Below are positions 55,204 through 64,000 of a stretch of 64,000 nt of DNA, in pieces. The notes under the pieces were generated by a model. That model saw nothing but the letters and a program-made list of their open reading frames with translations. It was not told the origin of the DNA and did not search any database. The stretch spans positions 1 to 64,000 of the forward strand of contig NZ_BOLM01000012.1 in the NCBI RefSeq assembly GCF_016861605.1, given 5' to 3'. A program made the position numbers and the translations under genes. How positions within the stretch are numbered: the stretch's first letter is position 1; every line of letters begins with the position of its first letter. The stretch is from Levilactobacillus wangkuiensis. Lineage in GTDB: Bacteria > Bacillota > Bacilli > Lactobacillales > Lactobacillaceae.

Positions 55204-56583
55204 ATGACTACCAGAAATACCATTATCCTCGCTGCCGGCAAGGGCACCCGGATGAAGTCGAAGCTGTACAAAGTGTTGCATCAGGTATGTGGGAAGGCGA
55301 TGGTTGACCACGTGTTGACCCAGGTCGAGCAGACCAAGATGGATAAAATCGTGACGGTCGTGGGCTACGGTGCCGACGACGTGGAAGCCACGCTGGGCAA
55401 ACGGACGCAATACGCGCTGCAAGCCAAGCAAATGGGAACTGGGCACGCGGTCTTACAGACGGAACCGATGCTCAAGGATGAAGAAGGCACCACGCTGATT
55501 GTTAGTGGGGATACGCCTTTATTCCGGGCAGAGACCTTCGATGACCTCTTCGCCTACCACGAAGCTAAGCACGCGGCGGCCACCATTTTGACCTCCATTG
55601 CGCCAGATCCTACCGGTTACGGCCGGATTGTCCGCAACAACATCGGTATCGTCGAGAAGATTGTGGAACAAAAGGATGCCAGCTCCGAAGAACAAGAAAT
55701 TCACGAAATTAACACCGGGGTTTACGTTTTCGACAACCAAAAGTTGTTCAAGGCGCTTCACGAAACCTCTAACGACAACGCGCAGGGTGAATACTACCTG
55801 ACCGATGTCATTGAAATCTTAAAGCGTCAGGGAGACATCGTGGCCGCTTACCAAATGGCTGACTTCGATGAATCCATGGGGGTTAACGACCGGGTTGCCT
55901 TGTCTGCAGCGACGAAGATCATGCGTAAGCGGATCAACGAAGCCCACATGCGCAACGGGGTTACCTTGATCGACCCAGAGACGACCTACATTGATGCCGG
56001 CGTGAAGATTGGTTCTGACACCATCATCGAGCCTGGCGTGCTGTTAAAGGGCGACACGGTGATTGGCGACGACTGCTACATCGGTGCGCACTCTGAATTA
56101 CGGAATGCCAAATTGGCCGACCACGTGACGGTCACGTCTTCTCTGTTAGAAGATTCCGACATGGCAGCGGGCTCAAACATTGGCCCTAACAGTCATTTGC
56201 GGCCAGAATCACACATCGGGCCAAAGGTTCACCTCGGCAATTTTGTCGAAGTGAAGAAGGCCACGATTGGTGAAGGCACCAAGGTGGGGCACCTGACTTA
56301 CGTGGGGAACGCCAAGCTGGGCAAGAACATCAACGTTGGTTGTGGCGTGGTCTTCGTCAACTACGACGGCAAGAACAAGCACGAGACGGTGGTGGGCGAC
56401 GACGCCTTCATCGGGTCTAACTCGAACTTGGTTGCGCCATTGGACGTGGCGGATCACAGTTTCATCGCTGCCGGTTCGACGATTACCGACGCCGTAAATA
56501 AATACGACATGGCAATTGCCCGGGAACGGCAGACAAATAAGCCTAATTATTATCAAAAACTGCCATATCGTGGCGAAGATTAA
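55204..56583 (+). CDS. glmU: Bifunctional UDP-GlcNAc pyrophosphorylase / glucosamine-1-phosphate acetyltransferase
   Basis: 459 residues. N-terminal nucleotidyltransferase: [27 protein letters not shown]-terminal left-handed beta-helix of hexapeptide repeats (about 250-445) with acetyl-CoA site around [10 protein letters not shown]. It makes UDP-GlcNAc for peptidoglycan and teichoic acids. It follows purR by 16 nt and precedes prs; the purR-glmU-prs linkage is conserved in Firmicutes. Confidence 0.96.
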   Translation: MTTRNTIILAAGKGTRMKSKLYKVLHQVCGKAMVDHVLTQVEQTKMDKIVTVVGYGADDVEATLGKRTQYALQAKQMGTGHAVLQTEPMLKDEEGTTLIVSGDTPLFRAETFDDLFAYHEAKHAAATILTSIAPDPTGYGRIVRNNIGIVEKIVEQKDASSEEQEIHEINTGVYVFDNQKLFKALHETSNDNAQGEYYLTDVIEILKRQGDIVAAYQMADFDESMGVNDRVALSAATKIMRKRINEAHMRNGVTLIDPETTYIDAGVKIGSDTIIEPGVLLKGDTVIGDDCYIGAHSELRNAKLADHVTVTSSLLEDSDMAAGSNIGPNSHLRPESHIGPKVHLGNFVEVKKATIGEGTKVGHLTYVGNAKLGKNINVGCGVVFVNYDGKNKHETVVGDDAFIGSNSNLVAPLDVADHSFIAAGSTITDAVNKYDMAIARERQTNKPNYYQKLPYRGED

Positions 56584-56666
56584 GCCGAAGGTCTTGTGTT
56601 TCCCGACCCGATAGCATAAAATTGTTGTAGGAAATTCAGGCAGACTATAGGCTATTGGAGGAAATT

Positions 56667-57647
56667 ATGGCTACGCAATATTTTGACCCTAAACTAAAGA
56701 TTTTTGCGTTGAACTCCAACAAACCGTTGGCAGAAAAAATTGCTAACGAAGTTGGTGTCGAATTAGGGAAAACCTCGGTGGACCGATTCAGCGACGGCGA
56801 AATTCGAATTAACATCGAACAGAGTGTGCGGGGCAGTCACGTTTACGTGATTCAGTCCACGTCAGCACCCGTCAACGACAATTTGATGGAACTGTTGATC
56901 ATGATCGATGCGTTACGACGGGCAAGTGCGGCTACCATCAACGTGGTCATTCCGTACTACGGCTACGCGCGGCAAGATCGTAAAGCGCGTTCCCGCGAAC
57001 CAATCACGGCGAAATTAGTCGCTAACATGTTACAAACGGCCGGTGTGACCCGGGTTTTAGCATTAGACCTGCATGCCGCCCAAATTCAAGGATTCTTCGA
57101 CGTGCCAGTTGACCATTTGATGGGCGCACCGCTGTTAGCGGACTACTTCATCAACAGTGGTTTGGCTGAAGATGCTGTTGTTGTGTCACCTGACCATGGT
57201 GGTGTGACGCGGGCACGGGCATTAGCTGAATTCTTGAAGGCCCCAATTGCCATTATCGACAAGCGGCGGCCAAAGGCGAACGTGGCTGAAATCATGAACA
57301 TCATCGGTGATGTCAAAGGCAAACGTTGCATCATGATCGATGATATGATCGATACGGCCGGGACGATTACTTTGGGTTCGCAAGCCTTAATGGATGCGGG
57401 CGCCAAGGAAGTCTACGCTAGCTGTACCCACCCAGTCTTGTCTGGGCCAGCCATTGAACGAATCGAGAAGTCACCAATCAAGAAATTGGTTGTGACGGAT
57501 TCCATTCAATTGACCGCCGACAAGCAAATCGATAAGATCGAACAAATTTCAGTCGGTCCGCTGATTGGTCAAGCCATCAAGCGAATCAACGAAAACCGGC
57601 CAGTCAGCCCATTGTTCAAGAACCGTTTCCGGAGTCACGAACAATAA
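56667..57647 (+). CDS. prs: Ribose-phosphate pyrophosphokinase
   Basis: 326 residues from ATG 56667 (GGAGG at 56656-56660). Class I PRPP synthetase: SFSDGE-type region [52 protein letters not shown] and PRPP loop [14 protein letters not shown]. It makes PRPP from ribose 5-phosphate and ATP for nucleotide, His and Trp synthesis. Terminator downstream. Confidence 0.96.
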   Translation: MATQYFDPKLKIFALNSNKPLAEKIANEVGVELGKTSVDRFSDGEIRINIEQSVRGSHVYVIQSTSAPVNDNLMELLIMIDALRRASAATINVVIPYYGYARQDRKARSREPITAKLVANMLQTAGVTRVLALDLHAAQIQGFFDVPVDHLMGAPLLADYFINSGLAEDAVVVSPDHGGVTRARALAEFLKAPIAIIDKRRPKANVAEIMNIIGDVKGKRCIMIDDMIDTAGTITLGSQALMDAGAKEVYASCTHPVLSGPAIERIEKSPIKKLVVTDSIQLTADKQIDKIEQISVGPLIGQAIKRINENRPVSPLFKNRFRSHEQ

Positions 57648-57658
57648 AAAGATACGGA

Positions 57659-57700
57659 GAGACTCAAGTGGCGCGGTGGTGCGTGGCTTGGGTCTTTTTT
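57659..57700 (+). terminator. Terminator after prs
   Basis: AGACTCAAG pairs with CTTGGGTCT through an internally paired loop, followed by T6. Confidence 0.8.
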
Positions 57701-57984
57701 AGAGTGCGGAGCGGGGCGTTTAACTGGCGAGCATTAACGGCGTAACGGGAATGACCCCGGGCTTGGAGCGTTTCCGTTACGGTGTTAAGCGGAACCAGTT
57801 GCCCCGCGTAGCACGTTTCGGAGGCTGCCAGTACCGGGATAGTGCCGTGGAGAACAAGTCCAAAGCACTAAAGCAATCTAGACGAAATACTTGGGTCATT
57901 GTTTAGTCGGGGTTAAGCGCAGGGACCTGGCTCGTGGAGCACGTTTCAAAGTCCGCCAGTACCGGAACAGTTCTACACAGAACC
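57701..57984 (+). repeat. R3 structured repeat, full plus partial copy
   Basis: Begins GTGCGGAGCGGGGCG directly at the prs terminator. Hairpin CATTAACGGCGTAACGGGAA / GCGTTTCCGTTACGGTGTTAA; then GCACGTTTCGGAGGCTGCCA. The flank AGCAATCTAGACGAAATACT followed by TGGGTCATTG (57871-57900) matches the 53.7-kb R3. A partial unit (about 57903-57984) repeats GGGTTAAGCGCAGG..CTGGCTCG. Confidence 0.8.
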
Positions 57985-58080
57985 AATTTAACGAAATAAA
58001 CGGGTATAATATTAACCAAAACCAGCACCACCCAACCGAAAAATCATCAAATAACCAAGTCAAATCAAAGGATGAAGCGA

Positions 58081-58434
58081 ATGAAAAACTGGAAAAGAGC
58101 GGCAACCGGAACCGTAGCGGCGGGGCTGTTAGTTGCGTTAGTCATGAAAATTTTAGGCCAATCGTTTATGGTCATTGGGAACCTCTTGTTCATGGTGGGC
58201 CTGTTACTCATCATGTTTGGTGGCATTTGCGTTTTGGCTAAAGGGCACTTGTTTACCGGGTGGCGGCATCTCTGGCATCGCAAGGAAAAGGTTGAGCCAC
58301 TGCCAGGTGAAAAGGTGCCGGTGCGGCAAGTTGCTAGTACTAAAAATGCGCCCATCGTGGTCAACACGTTGGCCCGCTTCGGACTGGTTAGTGGCGCCTG
58401 TTACCTGATTTTAGGGGTCGTTTTTACAATTTAA
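58081..58434 (+). CDS. DUF3899-type small membrane protein
   Basis: 117 residues; ATG 58081 fits AAAGGA (58067-58072) better than ATG 58072. Three hydrophobic segments (about 8-25, 30-52, 96-115) and a basic loop (GWRHLWHRKEKVEP). Layout and composition fit the DUF3899 family of uncharacterised Firmicute membrane proteins. Monocistronic with terminator. Confidence 0.6.
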   Translation: MKNWKRAATGTVAAGLLVALVMKILGQSFMVIGNLLFMVGLLLIMFGGICVLAKGHLFTGWRHLWHRKEKVEPLPGEKVPVRQVASTKNAPIVVNTLARFGLVSGACYLILGVVFTI

Positions 58435-58443
58435 CTTACTTTG

Positions 58444-58481
58444 AAGAGTCCGTGGTCGTGATGACTGAGGGCTCTTTTTTT
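58444..58481 (+). terminator. Terminator after the DUF3899-type gene
   Basis: AAGAGTCCGTGGTCGTGATGACTGAGGGCTCTT-type stem (outer AAGAGYCC/GGGCTCTT) followed by T6. A separate minus-strand terminator (CAAAATCGCCAAC..GGCGATTTT, 58504-58532) serves the LysR gene. Confidence 0.7.
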
Positions 58482-58503
58482 GACGAAAATTTCTGGCAAA
58501 ATA

Positions 58504-58532
58504 AAAAATCGCCCAAATAGTTGGCGATTTTG
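58504..58532 (-). terminator. Terminator of the LysR-family gene
   Basis: On the minus strand AAAATCGCC pairs with GGCGATTTT and is followed by a T-rich tail. Confidence 0.75.
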
Positions 58533-58543
58533 GCAAAGTCAGT

Positions 58544-59440
58544 TTAGTTGGTTTGCTTGAGGCGTAAGAGGTCGTGCAAAGCCGGATTTTTATTTTTGGG
58601 ATCATAGACCATGACGATTTGATATTGTTGCGAGTCAAGGGCAAAGGGCCGGTAAACGATGTCCGGGGTGTCAGCGGGTCCATTTTCTAAGAGCCCGGCC
58701 GGATAGAATGCCACGGCTTGATTGAGGGCTACCAGCAATTGCATTTGTTCAATGCTGGATACGCGTAACACATGGTCAGCCTGTTGACCCTGAGGCAGGC
58801 TAGCGAGAAAGCTTTCCAACAGAAAAGTTGAGCTTTCCGGGCTGTAGTATAAAATCGGTGTTTCCTGCAGGTCGGCCACGTTGATCTTAGCTTGTTGGGC
58901 GAGGGGGTTATCCCGGCCGAGGCCCAAGACCATTTCGCCGGTGAAGACGGGGAGTACGGTGAGACCGGTTGTTTCTGGAAGGGTGGCGTTTCCGTAGGCA
59001 ATCGAGTAGGCAATGTCCAAAGAACCCCGGTGAATGCTCTTGATTAGGTGTTCATTGCTTTCCTCACGAACGGTGACGTGAACGTCGGGATGCGATTGCT
59101 TTAGGGTTCGCATATCAGCCGTAAGCAGGTGACTCTCAAAAATGGAGAAGTAACCAATCTGTAGCGTTTGGCTGGTGAGTCGGTCCAGTCCGTGAAGCTC
59201 GTGAACGGCATTGTTATAATGATTCACAATGTCTTGCGCCTCCGCCCAGAAGAATTGTCCCTGGGTATTAAGCGTAATGGCATTAGCTTTGCGTTGAAAG
59301 AGGGTGACGCCTAGTTCGGACTCAAGTTGCCGAATCTGTTTGGAGACGGCCCGTTGCGAGATGAAGTGCCGGTCGGCAACCTGCTTGAAACTGCCGTATT
59401 GCGCGACTTCGAGAAATAAGTGAAGGTGTTCTAAATCCAC
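58544..59440 (-). CDS. LysR-family transcriptional regulator
   Basis: 298 residues; GTG start at 59440 with AGGAGG upstream. N-terminal winged helix DLEHLHLFLEVAQYGSFKQVADRHFISQRAVSKQIRQLESELGVTLFQR, then a periplasmic-binding-like effector domain. It is divergent from the flavoprotein/FMN-reductase operon, the standard arrangement for a LysR activator of its neighbours; the intergenic region (59441-59605) has AT-rich TATATTAACATATATTAAC at about 59497, a possible binding site. Effector unknown. Confidence 0.88.
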   Translation of the reverse strand: MDLEHLHLFLEVAQYGSFKQVADRHFISQRAVSKQIRQLESELGVTLFQRKANAITLNTQGQFFWAEAQDIVNHYNNAVHELHGLDRLTSQTLQIGYFSIFESHLLTADMRTLKQSHPDVHVTVREESNEHLIKSIHRGSLDIAYSIAYGNATLPETTGLTVLPVFTGEMVLGLGRDNPLAQQAKINVADLQETPILYYSPESSTFLLESFLASLPQGQQADHVLRVSSIEQMQLLVALNQAVAFYPAGLLENGPADTPDIVYRPFALDSQQYQIVMVYDPKNKNPALHDLLRLKQTN

Positions 59441-59608
59441 GATGGTTCCTCCTAGGGGGCTTATTTGGTTCGCCTGACGAATTCTTTTGTGACTATATTA
59501 ACATATATTAACAGGTTAGAATGAAGTCATTCGTTAATCAATTAGTTCAACCGATATTTTTTTATAACTTATTGTGTAAAAATTCACTAACAAGATGGAG
59601 GAATAATG

Positions 59609-61087
59609 ATGTCTATCCCAAATGAAAAAAGTTATGATGTTGTCGTTGCTGGTACCGGTGCTGCCGGTATGTCAGCCGCTTTGACCGCTGCGCAACAAGG
59701 CCTTAAGGTTTTATTGCTGGAAAAGGGTCACACGACTGGTGGAAGCAGTAACTATACGGAAGGCTTGTTCGCCGTTGATTCTTACTTACAGAAGGACGCT
59801 GGCATTCACGTTTCTGGGACGGAAGTCTTAAAGGAAGAAGTTGCCTACTCCAAGTACAAGGCCGATTCCAGAATTTGGCGGAAGTACGTCGATGCTAGTG
59901 CCGACAACGTGCAATGGTTAGCCGACCAAGGCGTTGAGTACGAAGGTGTTCAAGCAATGGGCGACGGTGAAGCCACCTGGCACATTTACAAGGGGATGGG
60001 GAACCAAGTCATCCATGGTGCCCTGCAACCTAAGGCGGAAGAAGCTGGTGTCGAAATCTTAACGTCAACTTCAGCACAGGGCCTGCATCGTAATGACAAC
60101 GGTGAAATCACGGCCGTTGATGTGAAGGATGAAGATTCTGGTAAAGTCGTTGAGATCCAAACACCCGCAGTTGTCATGGCCACTGGTGGTTACCTCAACA
60201 ATCCTAAGATGATGTCAGAGTTGACGGCTTACGACACGGACCGGTTAATTCCCGTTAGTTCTGGTAAAGGAACCGGCGATGGGTTACAAATGGCCTGGGA
60301 CGCGGGCGCTAAGCCTTCTGGTACGGGGACTGCAATGCTTTTTGGCGGCTACTTGAAAGATCCGGACGAACCTTCATTCAAGTTCATGGGCTCACAAATG
60401 AACGCTGCAGCCGGCCAACAACCTTTGCTATGGGTCAACGAAAAGGGTGAACGTTTCGTTGATGAAAGTGTCGTTTACAACTTCTCCTACGCGGGTAACG
60501 CCATGTACACCCAAAACGCCGTCTACAGTATTCTGGATCAAGGCGTCATCGACCGGATGGCAACTGAAGGAAACTTCATGGGCTTAGGCGTTTACGTTAA
60601 GCGTGGTGAAAAGATGACGAAGCTCCAAGACGAAATTGATGCCGCTGTCGCCGCTGACAAGCCATTCATTTTCAAGGCGGACACGTTAGAAGAGTTGGCC
60701 GAGAAGATGGGGATGCCTGTTGCCCAACTTAGCCAGACGATTCACCAATACAACCAATCAGCCGAAAAGGGCGAAGATGATTTGTTTGGGAAGGACGCGG
60801 CCTACCTGGTGCCGGTCAACCAAGGACCTTACTACGGCTTCAAGCTGAACACGGGGGCTTTCTGTACGATGGGTGGTCTACAAGTGACGCCAGAAAATGA
60901 AGTTTTGGATAATGAGGGCCAAGTGATTCCCGGACTGTACGCGGCCGGAAATGATTCCTCTGGTTTGGTTGGGGACACCTATGGTCCGAACATGCCAGGG
61001 ACGTGCGTGGGTTACGCTTTCTATTCAGGGCGAAATGCCGGGCAAAGCATTGCCAGCTATTTGAAAGTGGCAGAGGAGACAGCCTAA
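59609..61087 (+). CDS. FAD-dependent fumarate reductase/urocanate reductase-type flavoprotein
   Basis: 492 residues; ATG 59609 (GGAGG ends 59601), ATG 59606 possible. FAD-binding VVVAGTGAAGMSAALTAAQQGLKVLLLEKG at the N-terminus, GGSSNYTEG, and C-terminal YGPNMPGTCVGYAFYSGRNAGQSIASYL: the FAD_binding_2 (flavocytochrome c/Frd) family. No FMN-binding domain, haem or signal peptide, so it is soluble and cytoplasmic. It probably reduces the C=C of a small carboxylate, with electrons from the adjacent NADPH:FMN reductase-like protein. The substrate is not evident; fumarate is only one candidate. Confidence 0.83.
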   Translation: MSIPNEKSYDVVVAGTGAAGMSAALTAAQQGLKVLLLEKGHTTGGSSNYTEGLFAVDSYLQKDAGIHVSGTEVLKEEVAYSKYKADSRIWRKYVDASADNVQWLADQGVEYEGVQAMGDGEATWHIYKGMGNQVIHGALQPKAEEAGVEILTSTSAQGLHRNDNGEITAVDVKDEDSGKVVEIQTPAVVMATGGYLNNPKMMSELTAYDTDRLIPVSSGKGTGDGLQMAWDAGAKPSGTGTAMLFGGYLKDPDEPSFKFMGSQMNAAAGQQPLLWVNEKGERFVDESVVYNFSYAGNAMYTQNAVYSILDQGVIDRMATEGNFMGLGVYVKRGEKMTKLQDEIDAAVAADKPFIFKADTLEELAEKMGMPVAQLSQTIHQYNQSAEKGEDDLFGKDAAYLVPVNQGPYYGFKLNTGAFCTMGGLQVTPENEVLDNEGQVIPGLYAAGNDSSGLVGDTYGPNMPGTCVGYAFYSGRNAGQSIASYLKVAEETA

Positions 61088-61644
61088 TGAAAATTATTGG
61101 TTTAGTTGGGAACAACGCCGACTTCTCTTACAATCGCTTATTACTACAGTTCATGGCCCAGCATTTTACGACGGACGTGACGATTGAGGTCCAGGAAATT
61201 AAAGAGCTGCCTTTATTCAACGAATCAACGGCCCAACCAACGCCGGCGTGTGTCGTTGCCATGGCAGATAAGATTGCGGCGGCAGACGGCGTGGTCATTG
61301 CGACACCAGAATATGACCACTCGATTCCAGCCAGCCTCAAGAATTGTTTGGAATGGCTGTCCTACGCGGCACACCCCTTTGCGGATAAGCCCGTGATGGT
61401 GGTCGGCGCGTCACTTGGTCAACAGGGGACGTCATTCGCCCAAACGCAGTTACGAGAAATCTTAAATTCCCCTGGGTTGAACGCGCACGTTCTGTCAGGA
61501 AATCAATTTATGATGGGCTTCGCGAAACAACAATTCAACGAAGCAGGTCAGTTAACCGACGACCGGACACTGAAATTTTTGACGACGTGTTTCGAAACGT
61601 TCCAGCAGTTTATTCAAGCACACCGGTTAGTTCCGGCTGAATAG
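61087..61644 (+). CDS. NADPH-dependent FMN reductase
   Basis: 185 residues; ATG 61087 overlaps the preceding stop by one base. Flavodoxin-like FMN_red family: IIGLVGNNADFSYNRLLLQF, EIKELPLFNES, VVIATPEYDHSIPASLKNCLEWL, VVGASLGQQGTSFAQTQLREIL. It transfers electrons from NAD(P)H to flavin and, by coupling, probably to the upstream reductase. Terminator downstream; the pair is presumably controlled by the divergent LysR protein. Confidence 0.87.
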   Translation: MKIIGLVGNNADFSYNRLLLQFMAQHFTTDVTIEVQEIKELPLFNESTAQPTPACVVAMADKIAAADGVVIATPEYDHSIPASLKNCLEWLSYAAHPFADKPVMVVGASLGQQGTSFAQTQLREILNSPGLNAHVLSGNQFMMGFAKQQFNEAGQLTDDRTLKFLTTCFETFQQFIQAHRLVPAE

Positions 61645-61668
61645 GCAAATTAAATAGATCAGTTATGC

Positions 61669-61700
61669 GGGACACTTCCAGTTAGGGGGTGTCCTTTTTT
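61669..61700 (+). terminator. Terminator of the flavoprotein operon
   Basis: GGGACACTTCC pairs with GGGGGTGTCC, then T6. Confidence 0.8.
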
Positions 61701-61844
61701 CGTGGTCGTCCAGGGGCTTAACTAGTTTGATAGCCAATACGATCCCACTATTCAACGAACGCTTGTTCTGATATAGTAGGCCATACACCAGAACAGATTG
61801 GTGATATAACAGTATTTGTAGGCAGGTTGAAGGAGGCTTCCATA

Positions 61845-62138
61845 TTGAGCAGAAAAGGGTTCCCTCTGAATCGGGACTATGTGTCAAAACCAGGGGAGAT
61901 ATTGGCGGAATCATTAGCGGCTTTGGGCATTTCACCAGGCGAATTGGCCCGGCGAACAGCTATATCACCCGATTACGTTGCGGCGGTTCTAAGCGGGGAT
62001 GCACGGATAACTGTGGCCTTTGCAGAAAAATTGGCGACCGTCATCGCTATGGAACCGGGATTCTGGTTGCGACTGGATAAAAACTACCAATATTTCAAGC
62101 AGCATGGCCGTGAAATGCCCCAGCATTTGAAAAAATAA
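61845..62138 (+). CDS. HigA/VapI-like HTH antitoxin-type protein, orphan
   Basis: 97 residues; TTG 61845 follows AAGGAGG (61830-61836) by 8 nt. XRE-type helix-turn-helix of the HigA/VapI family: KPGEILAESLAALGISPGELARRTAISPDYVAAVLSGDARITVAFAEKLATVIAMEPGFWLRLDKNYQ. HigA antitoxins normally follow a HigB toxin gene; the 200 nt upstream contain none, nor does the downstream sequence. It may regulate other genes. AGAACAGATTGGTGATATAA upstream may contain the promoter. Confidence 0.75.
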   Translation: MSRKGFPLNRDYVSKPGEILAESLAALGISPGELARRTAISPDYVAAVLSGDARITVAFAEKLATVIAMEPGFWLRLDKNYQYFKQHGREMPQHLKK

Positions 62139-62231
62139 GCCAACAAAAAATCGGAGCTTCCCGATGGACACTCCGATATCAGGGTTGCAGCATAGCGGCT
62201 ATCTCCTCGCGGCACGGGCCACGGTCTTGGG

Positions 62232-62648
62232 TTAAACGACTTGATCGTCCAACTCACCAATCTCTTCGATCATGGCGTCTAGTTCACTCTTGGATAGGGT
62301 GGAGGTCGTGAGGGCCTCAGCCATTTGGTCGGTCAAGACGGCGAGTTCGGCGTAAAAATGTTGGTTATCAATGAACTGCGCGTGCTTTCCCGTGATGAAC
62401 CGGAGGGTATCGGCACAGCAGGTGGCACAGACATTGGCCGAGCGTAGGTGGAGGATGTCTTGGATTTCATCCAAAGGTAGGCCTGCACGTTTGAGACTAT
62501 GGATGATGCGGTAGGTGGTGAGGTCTTCGACCGTGTATTGGCGGTAATTGCCGTTGGTGCGACCCGGCACAAGAATGCCCATCTTCTCGTAAAAGCGCAG
62601 GGTGTCTGGATGACAATCCACCTTTTCAGCGAATTCTTTTATATTCAT
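62232..62648 (-). CDS. MerR-family transcriptional regulator with central Cys cluster
   Basis: 138 residues. MerR winged helix at the N-terminus (NIKEFAEKVDCHPDTLRFYEKMGILVPGRTNGNYRQYTVEDL), then a dimerisation helix. Cysteines at C12 of the HTH and a CATCC cluster near residue 75 could sense metal, thiol or electrophile, though the position is earlier than the C-terminal metal loop of CueR/ZntR. The target is unknown; neighbours give no clue. Ribosome site AGGAGATG just upstream of the start. 62649-62756 upstream is free of genes. Confidence 0.85.
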   Translation of the reverse strand: MNIKEFAEKVDCHPDTLRFYEKMGILVPGRTNGNYRQYTVEDLTTYRIIHSLKRAGLPLDEIQDILHLRSANVCATCCADTLRFITGKHAQFIDNQHFYAELAVLTDQMAEALTTSTLSKSELDAMIEEIGELDDQVV

Positions 62649-62756
62649 AAGCCATTCATCTCCTCTGATTGCGACAAGATTACCACGTGAGTTAATGATA
62701 GGGTTAAGAAATGCTACCTGAATCGGGATTTTAACCGAGGTTCGGTGAGTTAATTA

Positions 62757-62793
62757 AAAAATCGACTTATCCGCTTAGCGGGTAAGTCGATAA
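62757..62793 (-). terminator. Terminator of the HAD phosphatase gene
   Basis: On the minus strand ATCGACTTACCCGC pairs with GCGGATAAGTCGAT and ends in T6. Confidence 0.85.
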
Positions 62794-62808
62794 CGGGTCA
62801 GATTAGTT

Positions 62809-63618
62809 TTACTGTAGGGCATACTTCCGAATGGCGGCAGCAACACCATTTTCGGCGTTCGTCAGGGTGACCGCTTGGGCCGCTTCCTTGACCTCGTCGA
62901 TGGCATTGCCCATGGCGACCCCTAAACCAGCGTATTTGATCATGGTCAGGTCGTTGCCTTGGTCACCTAAGGTCATCACGTCGTCAGCGGTCAGCCCCAA
63001 CTGGGTAACCAGTTCGCCCAGGGTGCCGCCCTTGCTGGCATGATTGTTCATGACTTCAATAAAGTAGGGCGCACTTTGGACCACGCTGAAGCGCTCCTTA
63101 AAACTCTGGGGCATGTTGGCCTTAACCCGGTCAATCACGGCGGGGTCGTCAACAAACATGGCCTTAGAAATCGTCAGGTTGCGAGGGGTCTCACTGACTT
63201 CGCGGTACCGAATCAACATCCGGACCAAGTAGCTTTCCGCAATGGTGTAGGCGCTAATATTTTTGTTGGCCGTGTAGATGTAGTCGGGTGTTTCAATTTG
63301 GAAATGCGATTGCAGCTTGCGGGACAAGCTTTCCAGGTCAATGTAGTCGTCATAGGTCAATGAATGATTGGTGAGGACCTTACCCGAAATTGTTTGGGCG
63401 ACGGAACCATTAAAGGTGATGGCGTATTGGTCGTCACCGCTGATTCCCATGGCGTCGAGGTAAGGTTGGACACCGGTCAAGGGCCGGCCGGTGCACAGAA
63501 CGACCTTGATGCCTTGGGCTTTAGCCGCTTGTACGGCGTCAATCGTTTCTTGGGCCAGCTCGTTCTTTTCGTTGAGTAGCGTGCCGTCGATGTCAATCGC
63601 AATTAATTTGATGGTCAT
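62809..63618 (-). CDS. Cof-type HAD-IIB sugar-phosphate phosphatase (YidA-like)
   Basis: 269 residues; AAAGGAG before the ATG. HAD motif [10 protein letters not shown] (nucleophile and acid Asp), motif II LCTGRPL, Lys region and motif [29 protein letters not shown]2B cap between. Family members dephosphorylate sugar phosphates and flavin/pyridoxal phosphates. A paralogue lies directly upstream on the same strand (gap about 20 nt). Confidence 0.9.
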   Translation of the reverse strand: MTIKLIAIDIDGTLLNEKNELAQETIDAVQAAKAQGIKVVLCTGRPLTGVQPYLDAMGISGDDQYAITFNGSVAQTISGKVLTNHSLTYDDYIDLESLSRKLQSHFQIETPDYIYTANKNISAYTIAESYLVRMLIRYREVSETPRNLTISKAMFVDDPAVIDRVKANMPQSFKERFSVVQSAPYFIEVMNNHASKGGTLGELVTQLGLTADDVMTLGDQGNDLTMIKYAGLGVAMGNAIDEVKEAAQAVTLTNAENGVAAAIRKYALQ

Positions 63619-63639
63619 GGATGCGTCTCCTTTAGGTAA

Positions 63640-64000
63640 TTAAAGTGATAGTGCGTATTTCAAAATGGCGTTTGCCACGCCGTCTTCGGCATTACTGCTG
63701 GTAACGGCATCGGCTGCGGCTTGTACCGTTGCGGTGGCGTTACCCATGGCGACGCCTAAGCCGGCGGCCTGGAGCATTGGCAAATCATTTTCGCCATCCC
63801 CGATAGCCATGGTTTCGTCAGCGGTAATGTTCAGCCGGTTGGCGAGTTCCGTGAGGGCCGCGGCCTTGCTAACGTGGTGGTTAAGGACCTCGATGAAATG
63901 GGGGTCGGTCCGAACCACGTAAAACTGGTGATGCAGTGCAGGTGGTAAGGCTTGCTCGAAGTGGTCAATGACGTCCTTTTCGTCAATGTAGACGAAGGTC
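63640..64000 (-). CDS. Cof-type HAD-IIB phosphatase, 5' end outside the window
   Basis: The last about 120 residues are visible: cap-domain end (IDEKDVIDHFEQALPPALHQF then HFIEVLNHHVSKAAALTELA) and motif [27 protein letters not shown]. The frame stays open to base 64000 so the gene starts beyond the window. It resembles the next gene closely in its C-terminal third (VSKAAAL / ASKGGTL, AILKYAL / AIRKYAL), indicating tandem duplication. Confidence 0.88.
   Translation of the reverse strand, partial: TFVYIDEKDVIDHFEQALPPALHHQFYVVRTDPHFIEVLNHHVSKAAALTELANRLNITADETMAIGDGENDLPMLQAAGLGVAMGNATATVQAAADAVTSSNAEDGVANAILKYALSL

Noticed and set aside
62150-62178. Terminator after the HigA-like gene (ATCGGAG / CTCCGAT hairpin)
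   Set aside because: The hairpin is clear but no T-run follows on either strand, so I do not call it a terminator.

Overview
The window is chromosomal DNA of a low-GC-group (Firmicutes) lactic acid bacterium of the family Lactobacillaceae. The evidence is the conserved block metG-tatD-rnmV-rsmA-veg-ispE followed further on by purR-glmU-prs, a mevalonate-pathway HMG-CoA reductase, DUF421/DUF3290 and DUF3899 membrane proteins, secreted C39-like and CAP proteins, an LPxTG-type surface protein, strong AAGGAGG ribosome sites and frequent TTG starts. The GC-rich third codon positions point to one of the higher-GC genera (a Levilactobacillus-like species is my guess, not a demonstration).

Layout: 0-0.4 kb is the tail of an rRNA operon (5S) plus tRNA-Thr. 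0.5-2.1 kb is a lone tnpB with a probable guide-RNA tail. 2.1-9 kb encodes secreted and surface proteins (CAP, two C39-like proteins, a 1252-residue Gly/Asn/Asp/Ser-repeat wall protein). 9-21 kb holds a Nudix hydrolase, DUF421/DUF3290, two transporters, a disulfide reductase-like flavoprotein, HelD and an alcohol dehydrogenase with a cre site. 21.5-29 kb has T-box-controlled trpS, ppx, mvaA, a HELLH protein, a sirtuin and a DUF72 protein. 29-36.8 kb is the housekeeping block, with an orphan ImmA-type protease and a uracil-DNA glycosylase-like gene appended. 37.3-42.6 kb is an isoprimeverose/xyloside locus (GH31 alpha-xylosidase, GPH symporter, ROK repressor) whose two divergent promoters each carry a perfect cre box and the same operator. 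43.6-46 kb is a GH1 phospho-beta-glucosidase plus ROK kinase. 46.7-53.4 kb has a hydrolase, pyrD behind a PyrR-type hairpin, an MFS transporter and a Zur-box-controlled metal ABC transporter. 54.3-57.7 kb is purR-glmU-prs. 58-64 kb is a LysR-regulated flavoprotein/FMN-reductase pair, small regulators and two HAD phosphatases.

The most striking unexplained feature is a set of large (about 180-200 nt) intergenic repeats. Two families (called R1 and R2 here) occur in 10 and 7 copies or so, in both orientations, only between genes. Every full copy folds into a basal helix enclosing several hairpins, and the stems differ between copies by compensatory changes while loop/junction motifs stay constant. 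R1 and R2 share an architecture, can nest, occur in tandem and produce internally deleted derivatives. A third family (R3) lies on both sides of purR-glmU-prs. These look like modular structured mobile repeats comparable in logic to pneumococcal BOX elements, or structured RNAs; I know of no description of them.

A second unusual observation is that two genes (mvaA at 23748 and a uracil-DNA glycosylase-like gene at 36191) have no ATG/GTG/TTG at their true 5' end. Each has a good ribosome site correctly spaced from an in-frame ATC.
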